A DNA stretch of 53,702 nucleotides from an uncultured Clostridia bacterium (GCA_905235205.1 CAJOKM010000003.1:1-53702); one strand, 5' to 3'; shown: positions 17,393 through 25,544, counted from the stretch's first letter. Numbers and translations are program-made. Notes: generated by a model not told the origin, from the letters alone.

Positions 17393-20074
17393 ATGCAGAA
17401 ACGTGCTTTGGCATTCCTTTTGACGCTTTTGCTGCTGCTCGGCGCGGTCGCATGTGACAAGTCCGTTCCGGCAGGTACGGACACGCCGGCGGATACGGAT
17501 GCGCCGGTGAGCACAGGTCCCGACGCGACAGAACCGCCGTCGACCGCGGCGCCGGTCGATGCGGGCGAGGAGTATTTCCTGCCCAAAGAGGACGGGACGC
17601 GGCAGCTGACGCTGTACTGGACGGCGGGATCGATCGACTTTGAGACGAGCGATATGTGGATCTGGTTCGCCGGCAAGGATGGGCGCGGATATCAGATGTA
17701 TCCGTGCGAGTACGGTGCAAAGTGCATGGTGAACGTGCCAAACGACGTAAGCGAGGTCGGATTCATCGTGCGCAAAAACTGCTCCGATCCGTGCGGCACG
17801 TCATGGGGCGAAGCGACCAAGGACTTCGACGGCGATCGCTTTGTCAAGATGGAGGGCGGCGACGTCGCCGTGTATCTCGTCTCCGGCGACGAAACCGTTT
17901 ATTACAGTGAGGACGGCGGAAAAACGCTTATGCAGAAAAAATCGGTCAATTCCATCGGGATCATTTCGGAAAACGAGATCCGCTACAATGTTTCGCCCGC
18001 GACGAAGCTCACGAGCCTTGATCAGGTCGCGGTATACGAGGGCGGCCGCCGGCTCGACGTGGAAAGCGTCTCGAGCATCGACAACACGGTGGTCTCCGGC
18101 GTGATCAGACTGAAGGAGAACCTGGATATCTCCAAGCAGTACGAGGTCGAGATCGAAGGCTTCGAACGCAGGACCGCGATCCCGACGGAGATCTTCGATT
18201 CCAAGGCGTTCATCCGCGACTGGACGTACAGCGGCGACGATCTCGGCGCGGTGATCCATGACGACAAGACCACGTTCAAGGTCTGGGCGCCGACGGCGAG
18301 CGCGGTCGCGCTGAACCTGTACGAATCCGGCGACGGCGGCGACGATCATCTGTCGATCCAGATGGAGCGCGGCAAGTACGGCACCTGGTTCACCACGCAG
18401 CGGGTCGGAAGCGGCACGTATTATACCTACTCGGTCACAACGGCGCTCGGAACGCAGGAGGCGGTCGATCCGTACGCAAAGGCGCTCGGCGTCAACGGCG
18501 ACCGCGGCATGGTCATCGATCTCAGATCGACCGATCCGGAGGGCTTCCGCAAGGAGGATACGTTCGTAAAGAACATCGACACCTACCGCGACGCGATCAT
18601 CTGGGAGGTCCACGTGCGCGATTTCTCCAACCGCATTGCGGATTCGAAGTACCCGGGCAAGTATCTCGCGTTTACCGAGACCGGACTCAAAAACGCGGCG
18701 GGTCAGCCGGTCGGCGTGGATTACCTTGCCGATCTCGGTATCACGCACGTGCATCTGCAGCCGGTTTACGACTATGCGACGGTCGACGAGAGCAGTGAAA
18801 AGCCGCAGTTCAACTGGGGATATGATCCGAAGAACTACAACGCGCCCGAGGGCAGCTATTCGACCGACCCGTATCACGGCGAGGTGCGTATCAACGAGTT
18901 CAAGCAGATGGTGCAGGCGCTGCATCGGCAGGGGCTCGGCGTGGTCATGGACGTTGTGTACAACCATACCTATGACGCGAACGCGAATCTGAACCGCATT
19001 GTTCCGTACTACTACTATCGCTATCTGCCGGACGGCACGAACGCGAACGGCAGCGGCTGCGGCAACGAGACCGCGTCCGAGCGCGTGATGTTCCGCAAGT
19101 TCATGGTCGACAGCGTGACCTACTGGGCGAAGGAGTATCATATCGACGGATTCCGCTTCGACCTCATGGGTCTGCACGATCTTGAAACCATGCAGGAGAT
19201 CGAACAGGCGGTGCATGCGGTCAATCCGCAGGCGATCCTCTACGGCGAGGGCTGGACCGGCGGCGCGACGCCGATGAATCCGAACCTGCAGGCGACGCAG
19301 GCGAATATCAGATCGATCGAAGCGTCGGGCAAAACGGGCGGCGTCGCGGTGTTCAACGACGCGATCCGCGACGGGCTGAAGGGCAGCGTGTTCAACGCGA
19401 CCGAAAAAGGCTACATCAGCGGCGATCCGAGCAAGGCGCGCGCGCTGAAGGTCGCGTTCGGCATCGAAGGCGCAGGCGGCAGCGGCCAGGGATGGAGGGT
19501 CGAAAACGCCATGACCGTCAATTACATGTCGTCGCACGACAACCGCACGCTGTGGGACAAACTGACGCTCTCGAACCCCGATGCGACGGACGAACAGAAA
19601 CAGCAGATGAACCGGCTCGGCGCGTCGATCGTCTTCATCAGCAAGGGCACGCCGTTTATGCTCGCCGGTGAGGAACTGCTGCGCACCAAAGGCGGCGACG
19701 GCAACAGCTACAAGTCCTCCGACGCGGTCAACAACCTCGATTGGGACGCGCTCGCGCCCGACAGCAGCGTGATGCAGATGCGCAATTTCTACCGCGAGCT
19801 CATCGCCATGCGCAAGGCGAACGACTTCCTGCGAAATGCCGACGTGACCTGCGAGGTGCGCGACGACGGAACGATCATAGCGGATTATGCGGAGAACGGC
19901 AGGACCGTCGCGCTCGCGATCATCAATCCGAACGGGGTCGATATGCCCTATACGCTTCCCGAGGGCGACTGGGGCGTGCTGATGTCCGGCTCGAACGTGA
20001 GCGCCGCGCCGTCCTCGACGGTCTCCGGTGAGATCATCGTGCCGCAGATGACGGTGTATCTGGTCAAACGATAA
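17393..20074 (+). CDS. pulA: Type I pullulanase, lipoprotein
   Basis: 893 residues. A lipoprotein signal (LLLLLGAVAC, lipid-modified Cys at residue 22) and a Thr/Pro/Asp-rich linker precede a CBM41-like starch-binding region (about 60-180), a further beta domain, a CBM48 domain (about 295-370) and the GH13 subfamily 14 catalytic barrel. The pullulanase signature appears as FNWGYDPKNYN; nucleophile Asp590 in GFRFDLMG, acid/base Glu620 in YGEGWTG and Asp716 in SSHDN are all present. It would hydrolyse alpha-1,6 bonds of pullulan, glycogen or starch on the cell surface. AGGAGGG lies before the ATG. It complements the signal-less GH13 enzyme at 31279. Confidence 0.95.
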   Translation: MQKRALAFLLTLLLLLGAVACDKSVPAGTDTPADTDAPVSTGPDATEPPSTAAPVDAGEEYFLPKEDGTRQLTLYWTAGSIDFETSDMWIWFAGKDGRGYQMYPCEYGAKCMVNVPNDVSEVGFIVRKNCSDPCGTSWGEATKDFDGDRFVKMEGGDVAVYLVSGDETVYYSEDGGKTLMQKKSVNSIGIISENEIRYNVSPATKLTSLDQVAVYEGGRRLDVESVSSIDNTVVSGVIRLKENLDISKQYEVEIEGFERRTAIPTEIFDSKAFIRDWTYSGDDLGAVIHDDKTTFKVWAPTASAVALNLYESGDGGDDHLSIQMERGKYGTWFTTQRVGSGTYYTYSVTTALGTQEAVDPYAKALGVNGDRGMVIDLRSTDPEGFRKEDTFVKNIDTYRDAIIWEVHVRDFSNRIADSKYPGKYLAFTETGLKNAAGQPVGVDYLADLGITHVHLQPVYDYATVDESSEKPQFNWGYDPKNYNAPEGSYSTDPYHGEVRINEFKQMVQALHRQGLGVVMDVVYNHTYDANANLNRIVPYYYYRYLPDGTNANGSGCGNETASERVMFRKFMVDSVTYWAKEYHIDGFRFDLMGLHDLETMQEIEQAVHAVNPQAILYGEGWTGGATPMNPNLQATQANIRSIEASGKTGGVAVFNDAIRDGLKGSVFNATEKGYISGDPSKARALKVAFGIEGAGGSGQGWRVENAMTVNYMSSHDNRTLWDKLTLSNPDATDEQKQQMNRLGASIVFISKGTPFMLAGEELLRTKGGDGNSYKSSDAVNNLDWDALAPDSSVMQMRNFYRELIAMRKANDFLRNADVTCEVRDDGTIIADYAENGRTVALAIINPNGVDMPYTLPEGDWGVLMSGSNVSAAPSSTVSGEIIVPQMTVYLVKR

Positions 20075-20087
20075 CCGAAGAAATGCA

Positions 20088-20115
20088 AAAGAACTGCCGC
20101 TACCGCGGCAGTTCT
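20088..20115. repeat. 28-nt direct repeat, copy 1 (hairpin)
   Basis: A 28-nt sequence starting AAAGAACTGCCGC that recurs without a mismatch at 20340-20367. It is itself a hairpin (GAACTGCCGC/GCGGCAGTTC, loop TACC). This copy follows the pullulanase stop but lacks a T tail. Confidence 0.9.
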
Positions 20116-20339
20116 CAGGCTGTCGTAAAAGGGGTCAGACCGTTTGCGGCGAGGATATGAAATCAGAATATCTATCGGAAGAAAAGGTGAAAGACACCTT
20201 TTCTTTTCATAATTTCGCCGCAAACTATTCGCGTTTTCACTCGGTCGCATACCTTAGTATAGCTCCGTCGTGAAAACCCGAATTCTGCCTCCCTTCTCAA
20301 CAGCCTTCTCAGCTTGTCAAAAGGTTTTTTGACAAGCTG
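20116..20339. mobile_element. MITE-like block between identical direct repeats
   Basis: A 224-nt noncoding block lies between the two identical 28-nt repeats. Its ends are imperfect inverted repeats: the left end begins CAGGCTGTCGTAAAA, and the right end read on the other strand begins CAGCTTGTCAAAAAA. The right end is also a strong hairpin of its own (about 20309-20340). Inside lies one copy of the structured repeat. No reading frame of note is present. The layout suggests insertion of a small non-autonomous element into a terminator, or duplication of the terminator; no transposase is seen. Together with the flanking repeats it accounts for the whole 307-nt gap. Confidence 0.5.
20179..20301 (-). 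repeat. Structured two-hairpin repeat, copy 1
   Basis: On the minus strand this copy starts GTTGAGAAGGG, then hairpin A (8-bp GTTTTCAC/GTGAAAAC plus inner CGG/CCG and GCTATAC/GTATGC), a conserved linker with TTTGCGGCGAAA (plus 20213-20224) and ATGAAAAG, and hairpin B (11-bp stem AAGAAAAGGTG/CACCTTTTCTT, 20179-20205). It aligns end to end with plus-strand 43190-43314, with paired changes inside both stems. Confidence 0.8.
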
Positions 20340-20371
20340 AAAGAACTGCCGCTACCGCGGCAGTTCTTTTT
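20340..20371 (+). terminator. 28-nt direct repeat, copy 2, acting as terminator
   Basis: Second copy of the 28-nt repeat (20340-20367). Here the hairpin is followed on the plus strand by TTTTTCGG, so it can end a plus-strand transcript; on the minus strand TTTC follows the stem, so it may also serve the zinc-ribbon gene. Confidence 0.75.
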
Positions 20372-20381
20372 CGGTTTGCGG

Positions 20382-20816
20382 TTATGCTTTGAAGATCAGC
20401 TTCAAAAGATCCAGCTTGTCGCCGAAGAACGGCAGCGGGATCATCTTGCCGCGGAGCGCGTTGATGATGCCGATGATCGAGAACACGCAGATGGCGATGG
20501 AGATCGGCAGGATAGCGTATTTGACATACGGGATCAGCCCGACCGTAAAGCGCAGCAGGATCGTCGCGATCCAGAACACCAGCAGGTTGAAGCCCTGCCG
20601 CACGTGGAACTGCGCGAACGTCGAGTTCTTTCTTACGAACATCGGTACGAACAGCACCGGTCCGAGATACGCGAGCACGCCGAACCACTTGTTGCAGTCG
20701 GGCGCATCCGCGGTTTGCTGCGCGGTCGGCTGCGCGCCGGCGACCTTCGCGCCGCATGCCGAACAGAAGCCGGCGCCGTCCTTCAATTCCGCGCCGCATT
20801 TGGTACAATAAGACAT
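20382..20816 (-). CDS. Zinc-ribbon membrane protein, DUF4870-like
   Basis: 144 residues. An N-terminal zinc ribbon (YCTKCGAELKDGAGFCSACG, four Cys in two CxxC knuckles) is followed by a short linker and a three-helix membrane domain of DUF4870 type (about 42-130), with the conserved AQFHVRQGFNLLVFW segment. The function of this common Firmicutes family is not known. The ATG at 20816 has AAGGAGGAG upstream and the gene lies 13 nt behind the HAD phosphatase gene on the same strand, suggesting one transcript. Confidence 0.85.
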   Translation of the reverse strand: MSYCTKCGAELKDGAGFCSACGAKVAGAQPTAQQTADAPDCNKWFGVLAYLGPVLFVPMFVRKNSTFAQFHVRQGFNLLVFWIATILLRFTVGLIPYVKYAILPISIAICVFSIIGIINALRGKMIPLPFFGDKLDLLKLIFKA

Positions 20817-20829
20817 TCTAAACTCCTCC

Positions 20830-21489
20830 TTAGTCAGTGATATGTAAAACCTTCAGAAGCTCCGACGGATGCGAAAGCACGGTCTTAGCGCCGGCTTCGC
20901 GCAAAAACGCTTCGCCGCGGAATCCCCAGCCGCAGCCGACGAACGGAAGTCCCGCGTTTTTCGCAAACTGCACGTCGACGTCCATATCGCCGACGTAGAG
21001 CGATTCCTCCCGTGAAAACCCGAGGTCCTCGCGCACGACGTCCAGCATGACGGCGTCCGGCTTGGTCGGATACTGCTCGCACTGACCCTGCACGCGCGCA
21101 AACAGTCCGTTCGGAAAGAGCAGGCGGATCATCTTGTTCGCGTGCGGATCCGGCTTGTTGGTGACGACCGCAAGCGTGCAGCCGTGTTCTTTCAGAACGC
21201 GCAGCGTTTCCGGCATGCCGTCGTACGGCGCGGTGTGATCGCACAAATGCGCGGCATAGTCCGCCCAGAACCCGTCGCGCACCTTTGTCCAGTCGGCTTC
21301 ATGCCCTTTCGGCACGGCATGCTGACACATATACACGATGCTCTTTCCGACAATGCCGGACACGCCGTCGTCCGAAAACGTCGGAAATCCGCACCGTTTC
21401 AGCGCGCGGTTTAACGAAGCTGCGATGTCGCCGAGTGTATTGCAAAGCGTTCCGTCCAGATCGAACGCGATAAACCTGATTTGTTCCAT
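20830..21489 (-). CDS. HAD family phosphatase, phosphoglycolate phosphatase-like
   Basis: 219 residues from the ATG at 21489. HAD motif I is FDLDGTLCNT with the nucleophile and acid Asp, motif II VVTNKP, a lysine region at QYPTKPD, and motif IV YVGDMDVDVQFAKNAG. An all-helical cap domain (about 20-85) follows motif I, as in the Gph/PGMB group. Substrate cannot be assigned with confidence: phosphoglycolate, pyrophosphate and sugar phosphates are all used in this group. The upstream in-frame ATG at 21519 is an alternative start with no clear ribosome site; neither start has a strong one. Confidence 0.88.
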   Translation of the reverse strand: MEQIRFIAFDLDGTLCNTLGDIAASLNRALKRCGFPTFSDDGVSGIVGKSIVYMCQHAVPKGHEADWTKVRDGFWADYAAHLCDHTAPYDGMPETLRVLKEHGCTLAVVTNKPDPHANKMIRLLFPNGLFARVQGQCEQYPTKPDAVMLDVVREDLGFSREESLYVGDMDVDVQFAKNAGLPFVGCGWGFRGEAFLREAGAKTVLSHPSELLKVLHITD

Positions 21490-21569
21490 TGTGTTACCTG
21501 CCCATTTCCTTACACGCATATTTTACATGGTTTATGCACGCTCGTCAATCCGTCGCAGGCTTTTCCGGC

Positions 21570-21597
21570 TTCACAAATCGGAAAAATGTGGTATACT
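21570..21597 (+). promoter_or_regulatory. Promoter placing the start site at the DUF2156 ATG
   Basis: TTCACA (21570-21575), 16 bp, TATACT (21592-21597); the ATG is at 21604, leaving six bases after the -10 box. Transcription should begin at or next to the A of the start codon. No Shine-Dalgarno site is present. Confidence 0.72.
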
Positions 21598-21603
21598 GAA
21601 ACC

Positions 21604-22503
21604 ATGATCGAATATCAGAGGATTACGGAAGAAACCATCTTAGCGCTGAAGCCGTTCTTTTATACCTATGCGTGCGGCATCTGCGACAACACCGTTGGTG
21701 CCGTTTACCAGTGGCGCGACATCTATGTATCGTACTATGCGGTGATCGGCGGTATGCTCTGCATCCGCGCAGGCTACGGCGCGTACGGCGACTGCTATAC
21801 CGTTCCGCTCGGCAGCGGCGATTTCAACGCGGCGTGCGCGGCGAACGAGGCGGACGCAAAGGCGCGCGGCATTCCGCTGCGCTACTGCGTGGCGCCCGCC
21901 TGCGCGCTCCCGTGCCTTCAGGCACGGTACGGAGACCGGATGCGGACGGAGAGCATCCGCGATTGGGCGGACTATATCTACGACGCGGACGCGTTCCGGC
22001 ACTACGCGGGCAAGCAGTTCCATACGCAGAAAAACCACGTGAACCGCTTCTACCGCGATCATCCGAACGCGCAGACCGTGATCGTGACGGACGAAGCGAC
22101 CGGGCGCGCGTGCCTTGCGTTTTTAGACCGGTTCCGCGCGATGCATCCCGAGTTCTCGCCGCTGGAGAAGAACGAGTGGAACGGCGCAAAGGATCTTCTT
22201 CTGCACCGCGACGCGCTGGAACAGACGGCGGTCTGTCTCAAGGACGGAGAGGAGGTCCTCGCGCTTGCGATCGGCGAACGGAAGGACGACATGCTGTTTG
22301 TGCACGTGGAAAAGGCAATGCCGGGCGTGTCCGGCGCGTATCCGGCGATGGCGCAGGCGTTTGTGAACTGCTTTGACGGCGTGCGCTTCATAAACCGCGA
22401 GGATGACGGCGGCGATCCGGGACTCCGGTATTCCAAGCTGAACTACCGTCCCATCGAGCTCAAAGAGAAATACCTCGTCACGATCCGTGACGAAAACGCA
22501 TAA
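21604..22503 (+). CDS. DUF2156 domain protein
   Basis: 299 residues covering the whole length of a DUF2156 protein, a GNAT-like fold related to the catalytic domain of lysyl-phosphatidylglycerol synthase (MprF) and FemX-type transferases. Landmarks are YIYDADAFRHYAGKQFHTQ, KKNHVNRF-like NHVNRFYRDHP and INREDDGGDPGLRYSKLNY near the end. Soluble members such as this lack the MprF membrane part; aminoacyl transfer is possible but unproven. The start is fixed at the ATG 21604 by the promoter, which leaves almost no untranslated leader. The nucleotidyltransferase gene follows 26 nt later. Confidence 0.85.
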   Translation: MIEYQRITEETILALKPFFYTYACGICDNTVGAVYQWRDIYVSYYAVIGGMLCIRAGYGAYGDCYTVPLGSGDFNAACAANEADAKARGIPLRYCVAPACALPCLQARYGDRMRTESIRDWADYIYDADAFRHYAGKQFHTQKNHVNRFYRDHPNAQTVIVTDEATGRACLAFLDRFRAMHPEFSPLEKNEWNGAKDLLLHRDALEQTAVCLKDGEEVLALAIGERKDDMLFVHVEKAMPGVSGAYPAMAQAFVNCFDGVRFINREDDGGDPGLRYSKLNYRPIELKEKYLVTIRDENA

Positions 22504-22529
22504 AACCTATGGATGAAGGGAGCAAACCA

Positions 22530-23450
22530 ATGAAAAAACCGATTCTTCTGATCATGGCGGCAGGCATGGGCAGCCGCTTCGGCGGGCCCAAGCAGATCGA
22601 ACCGATCGACGAACACGATCACGTCATTTTAGACTTCTCCGTGTTCGACGCGATCCGCGCCGGCTTTGAAAAGGTCGTCGTCATCATTAAAAAAGAGATG
22701 GAAGCAGACTTTGAGGAGCGTGTCGGCAGACGGATTCGTCCGCATGTGAAGCTCGAGTACGCGTTCCAGTCGCTCGACAAGCTTCCGAAAGGCTACGAGA
22801 TCCCAGAGGGACGCGTGAAGCCGTGGGGAACCGCGCACGCGATCCTCTGCGCCAAAGAGCACCTTGACGCGCCGTTTGCCGTGCTGAACGCGGATGATTT
22901 CTACGGCGCGGACGCGTTCCAAAAAATCTATGACTTCTTAAGCGCGCCGCACAGCGAAAGCGAGTACGCGATGGTCGGATACCGGCTGGGCAATACGCTG
23001 TCGGACTACGGTTCCGTCGCGCGCGGCGTGTGCGAGATCGGACCGGACGGCAGGCTCGTTACGCTGACCGAGCGGCTGAAGATCGAAAAGCGCGACGGCG
23101 CGGCCGCGTTCACCGAGGACGACGGCGAGACTTTTACGCCGCTTGCGCTGGATACGCTTGTTTCGATGAACCTGTTCGGGCTGCAGCAGACCGTGCTCGA
23201 CGCGTTTGAAAAGCGCTTCCCGCCGTTTTTGGACGAGAATCTGCCCAAGAACCCCTTAAAGTGCGAATACCTGCTGCCGCGCGTGCTCGACGCCATGATG
23301 CAGGAGGGCAAAATCAGCATCGAAGTGCTCGCAACCACCGCGCGCTGGCACGGCGTCACGAACCGTCCCGACCTGCCGCTTCTCAAGGAAGCGATCCGCA
23401 GCATGAAGGATCAGGGACTGTATCCGGACGAACTCTGGAAGGAAAACTGA
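22530..23450 (+). CDS. Nucleotidyltransferase, sugar-1-phosphate type
   Basis: 306 residues from the ATG at 22530, preceded by GAAGGGAG. The N-terminal nucleotide-binding motif is LIMAAGMGSRFGGPKQ, with the metal-binding Asp in VLNADDFYG and a substrate region around WGTAHAI. These are features of the NTP_transferase superfamily that makes NDP-sugars. The long C-terminal half (ARWHGVTNRPDL and so on) is that of an uncharacterised clade common in Clostridia, distinct from GalU and RmlA, so the sugar is not assigned. Probably co-transcribed with the DUF2156 gene. Confidence 0.85.
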   Translation: MKKPILLIMAAGMGSRFGGPKQIEPIDEHDHVILDFSVFDAIRAGFEKVVVIIKKEMEADFEERVGRRIRPHVKLEYAFQSLDKLPKGYEIPEGRVKPWGTAHAILCAKEHLDAPFAVLNADDFYGADAFQKIYDFLSAPHSESEYAMVGYRLGNTLSDYGSVARGVCEIGPDGRLVTLTERLKIEKRDGAAAFTEDDGETFTPLALDTLVSMNLFGLQQTVLDAFEKRFPPFLDENLPKNPLKCEYLLPRVLDAMMQEGKISIEVLATTARWHGVTNRPDLPLLKEAIRSMKDQGLYPDELWKEN

Positions 23451-23468
23451 CCGTTTGAAAAACGGGGC

Positions 23469-23497
23469 TTGACAAAGAGAACGGAATCATATACTAT
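23469..23497 (+). promoter_or_regulatory. Promoter of the cysteine operon
   Basis: TTGACA (23469-23474) followed by TACTAT at 17 bp (23492-23497), or by the overlapping TATACT at 15 bp (23490-23495). The leader peptide ATG is about 28 nt further on. Confidence 0.8.
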
Positions 23498-23524
23498 ATA
23501 TGAAAACACGGGAAGGAGAAACAG

Positions 23525-23599
23525 ATGGGTAAGGCGATCCAAAACCGCAAAGCATGTTGTTGCGCTTGTTTTGTCATGCCCGTTTGTGTTTCCGGATAG
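23525..23599 (+). CDS. Cysteine-rich leader peptide of the cysK operon
   Basis: A 24-codon reading frame starting MGKAIQNRKACCC, with Cys at codons 11, 12, 13, 15 and 21 (TGT TGT TGC, then TGT, then TGT) and the stop TAG at 23597-23599. AAGGAGA lies six bases before the ATG, so it should be well translated. It sits between a consensus promoter and an intrinsic terminator in front of cysteine synthase. Five cysteines in 24 codons is far above chance and matches the product of the operon, as in trp, his or leu leader peptides. Ribosome stalling at the Cys cluster would report shortage of charged tRNA-Cys. It is not expected to have a function as a free peptide, although metal or thiol binding cannot be excluded. 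Confidence 0.85.
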   Translation: MGKAIQNRKACCCACFVMPVCVSG

Positions 23600-23648
23600 G
23601 GGTTTTACGCTGCAACCGGAAGGCCGACGGGCTTTCCGGTTTTTTCTT
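23588..23648 (+). promoter_or_regulatory. Attenuator: antiterminator and terminator before cysK
   Basis: The terminator is a 12-bp stem with one G-U pair (23614-23625 with 23630-23641, loop GACG) followed by TTTT-C-TTT. A competing hairpin can form between GTTTCCGG (23588-23595), which includes the last codons of the leader peptide, and CCGGAAGG (23616-23623), the 5' arm of the terminator. A ribosome at the leader stop codon would cover the first strand and let the terminator form; a ribosome stalled on the Cys codons about 25 nt upstream would leave it free and allow read-through. This is the geometry of classical attenuation. Confidence 0.82.
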
Positions 23649-23696
23649 TGTCGCGGAAAACGGGCGCATCACATAATCTGAAAGAGAGGAACGAAC

Positions 23697-24626
23697 ATGA
23701 ACGTATACACATCTGCCGATCAGCTGATCGGAAAAACGCCGCTGCTGGAGCTGCAGCGGCTTGCGCGCGAGGAAGGAGCGGACGCACGGATCCTTGCAAA
23801 GCTGGAGTATTTCAATCCGGCGGGATCGGTCAAGGATCGCATCGCAAAGACGATGATCGACGACGCGGAGCAAAAGGGACTTTTGAAAGCGGGCTCGGTG
23901 CTGATCGAGCCGACGTCCGGCAACACCGGGATCGGGCTTGCGTCCGTCGCGGCGGCGCGCGGATACCGCGTGATCATCGTGATGCCGGAGACGATGAGCA
24001 TCGAGCGCAGGCGGCTGATGCAGGCGTACGGCGCGGAACTGGTGCTGACCGACGGCGCGTCGGGCATGAAGGGTGCGATCGCGCGCGCGGAGGAGCTGGC
24101 GCGGGAGATTCCGGACGCATTGATCCCGGAGCAGTTTAAAAACCCCGCCAATCCCGAAGCGCACCGTACCGGCACGGGACCGGAGATCTGGGCGGACACG
24201 GACGGGCAGGTGGATCTGTTCGTGGCGGGCGTCGGCACGGGCGGAACGATCACCGGCGTCGGCGCATACCTGAAAGCGCAGAACCCGAACGTGCGCGTCG
24301 TCGCGGTCGAGCCCGCCGGCTCGCCGGTTCTGAGCCAAGGCGTTGCCGGCGCGCATAAGATCCAGGGGATCGGCGCGGGTTTCGTGCCGGAGATCCTCGA
24401 TACGGCGGTGTACGACGAGGTGATCGCCGTGGAGAACGACGACGCGTTCAAAACGGCGCGAACGATCGGGCGCACGGAGGGGATCCTGGTCGGCATCTCG
24501 TCCGGCGCGGCGGCATGGGCGGCGATCAGGCTCGCGAAGCGACCGGAGAACCGCGGAAAAACCATCGTGGTTCTGCTCCCGGACAGCGGCGACCGCTATC
24601 TGTCCACGGCGTTGTTCGAGGCGTGA
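23697..24626 (+). CDS. cysK: Cysteine synthase (O-acetylserine sulfhydrylase)
   Basis: 309 residues. It makes cysteine from O-acetylserine and sulfide with PLP. The Schiff-base lysine is Lys46 in NPAGSVKDR; the substrate loop [10 protein letters not shown] and the phosphate-binding [12 protein letters not shown] are intact, as is the C-terminal [20 protein letters not shown] precedes the ATG. The next gene is serine acetyltransferase, one base past the stop, so both steps from serine to cysteine are made together under control of the attenuator upstream. Confidence 0.97.
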   Translation: MNVYTSADQLIGKTPLLELQRLAREEGADARILAKLEYFNPAGSVKDRIAKTMIDDAEQKGLLKAGSVLIEPTSGNTGIGLASVAAARGYRVIIVMPETMSIERRRLMQAYGAELVLTDGASGMKGAIARAEELAREIPDALIPEQFKNPANPEAHRTGTGPEIWADTDGQVDLFVAGVGTGGTITGVGAYLKAQNPNVRVVAVEPAGSPVLSQGVAGAHKIQGIGAGFVPEILDTAVYDEVIAVENDDAFKTARTIGRTEGILVGISSGAAAWAAIRLAKRPENRGKTIVVLLPDSGDRYLSTALFEA

Positions 24627-24627
24627 G

Positions 24628-25503
24628 ATGAAACGGAAGGCAAAACAGGCGGCGCTGGATGCAGCGCAGGCATTACAAGCGGAAAGCGCTCAAAACACGC
24701 AGACGGACTTTCGCGGGTTCAGGCGCCGCGCGGAGCGCATGACGGACTGCGTGATCGACGCAATGTTTCCGCGGCACGCAAAAACTCCGGCTGCGCCGAA
24801 GCGGATGCTTCGGGAGGCGTCGAAGCATCTTGTGCGGTGTCTTTCCACCGTACTGAGCGACGCGGACAGGGCGGAAGCGATCGCAGGAACGTTTTTCGGC
24901 GCGCTGCCCGAGGTGTTCGGAATGCTCCGCGCCGATCTTGAAGCGGCGTACCGCGGCGATCCCGCGGCGCACAGCGTGGACGAGATCATTCTCTGCTATC
25001 CGGCGTTTTTTGCGATCTGCACCTACCGGCTGGCGCACGTGCTGTACCGGGCGGGCGTTCCGCTGCTGCCGCGCGTGATGACGGAATACGCGCACCAAAA
25101 AACCGGGATCGACATCCATCCCGGCGCGCAGATCGGCGAGGAGTTCTTTATCGATCACGGAACCGGCGTCGTCATCGGGGAAACGTGCACCATCGGAAGG
25201 AACGTCAAGATCTACCAGCATGTGACGCTCGGCGCAAAGAGCTTCAACGTCGACGGGAGCGGCGCGCTCGTCAAGGGGATCAAGCGGCATCCCGACATCG
25301 GCGATCGTGTGGTCATCTATTCCGGCGCGACGATCCTCGGCGGCGAGACACAGATCGGGAACGACTGCATCATCGGCGGCAGCGTGTGGCTGACGCATTC
25401 GGTGGAGGCGGGGAAGATGGTGCTTGCGCGCTCGACGGTCACCGACGCGCCGCTCACGCGTGACGTTATGCACGCGTCGGTTCTGGACAGCGCTCTGCTG
25501 TAA
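24628..25503 (+). CDS. cysE: Serine O-acetyltransferase, long form
   Basis: 291 residues. Residues about 1-135 form the helical N-terminal domain; from about 165 a left-handed beta-helix of hexapeptide repeats begins: DIHPGAQIGEEFFIDHGTGV, VVIGETCTIGRNVKIYQHVT, LGAKSF, then HPDIGDRVVIYSGATILGG. The active-site His pair lies in FIDHGTG and KRHPDIG. It acetylates serine for CysK. The length and the KSFNVDG insertion match the SATase/EpsC-like group found in Clostridia and Bacteroidetes. Translation is coupled to cysK by a one-base gap. A terminator follows at once. Confidence 0.94.
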   Translation: MKRKAKQAALDAAQALQAESAQNTQTDFRGFRRRAERMTDCVIDAMFPRHAKTPAAPKRMLREASKHLVRCLSTVLSDADRAEAIAGTFFGALPEVFGMLRADLEAAYRGDPAAHSVDEIILCYPAFFAICTYRLAHVLYRAGVPLLPRVMTEYAHQKTGIDIHPGAQIGEEFFIDHGTGVVIGETCTIGRNVKIYQHVTLGAKSFNVDGSGALVKGIKRHPDIGDRVVIYSGATILGGETQIGNDCIIGGSVWLTHSVEAGKMVLARSTVTDAPLTRDVMHASVLDSALL

Positions 25504-25505
25504 AA

Positions 25506-25543
25506 AAAGCGTATCGCCGCGGTTGCGATACGCTTTCATTTTG
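25506..25543. terminator. Bidirectional terminator between cysE and the MATE gene
   Basis: Stem AAAGCGTATCGC/GCGATACGCTTT (12 bp, 25506-25517 and 25525-25536) with a T-rich stretch on the plus side and, on the minus strand, TTTTTTT. It serves the two convergent genes. Confidence 0.9.
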
Positions 25544-25544
25544 T

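Noticed and set aside
17801-19537. Antisense frame inside pullulanase
   Set aside because: No motif, no ribosome site; the sense strand has all GH13 catalytic residues.
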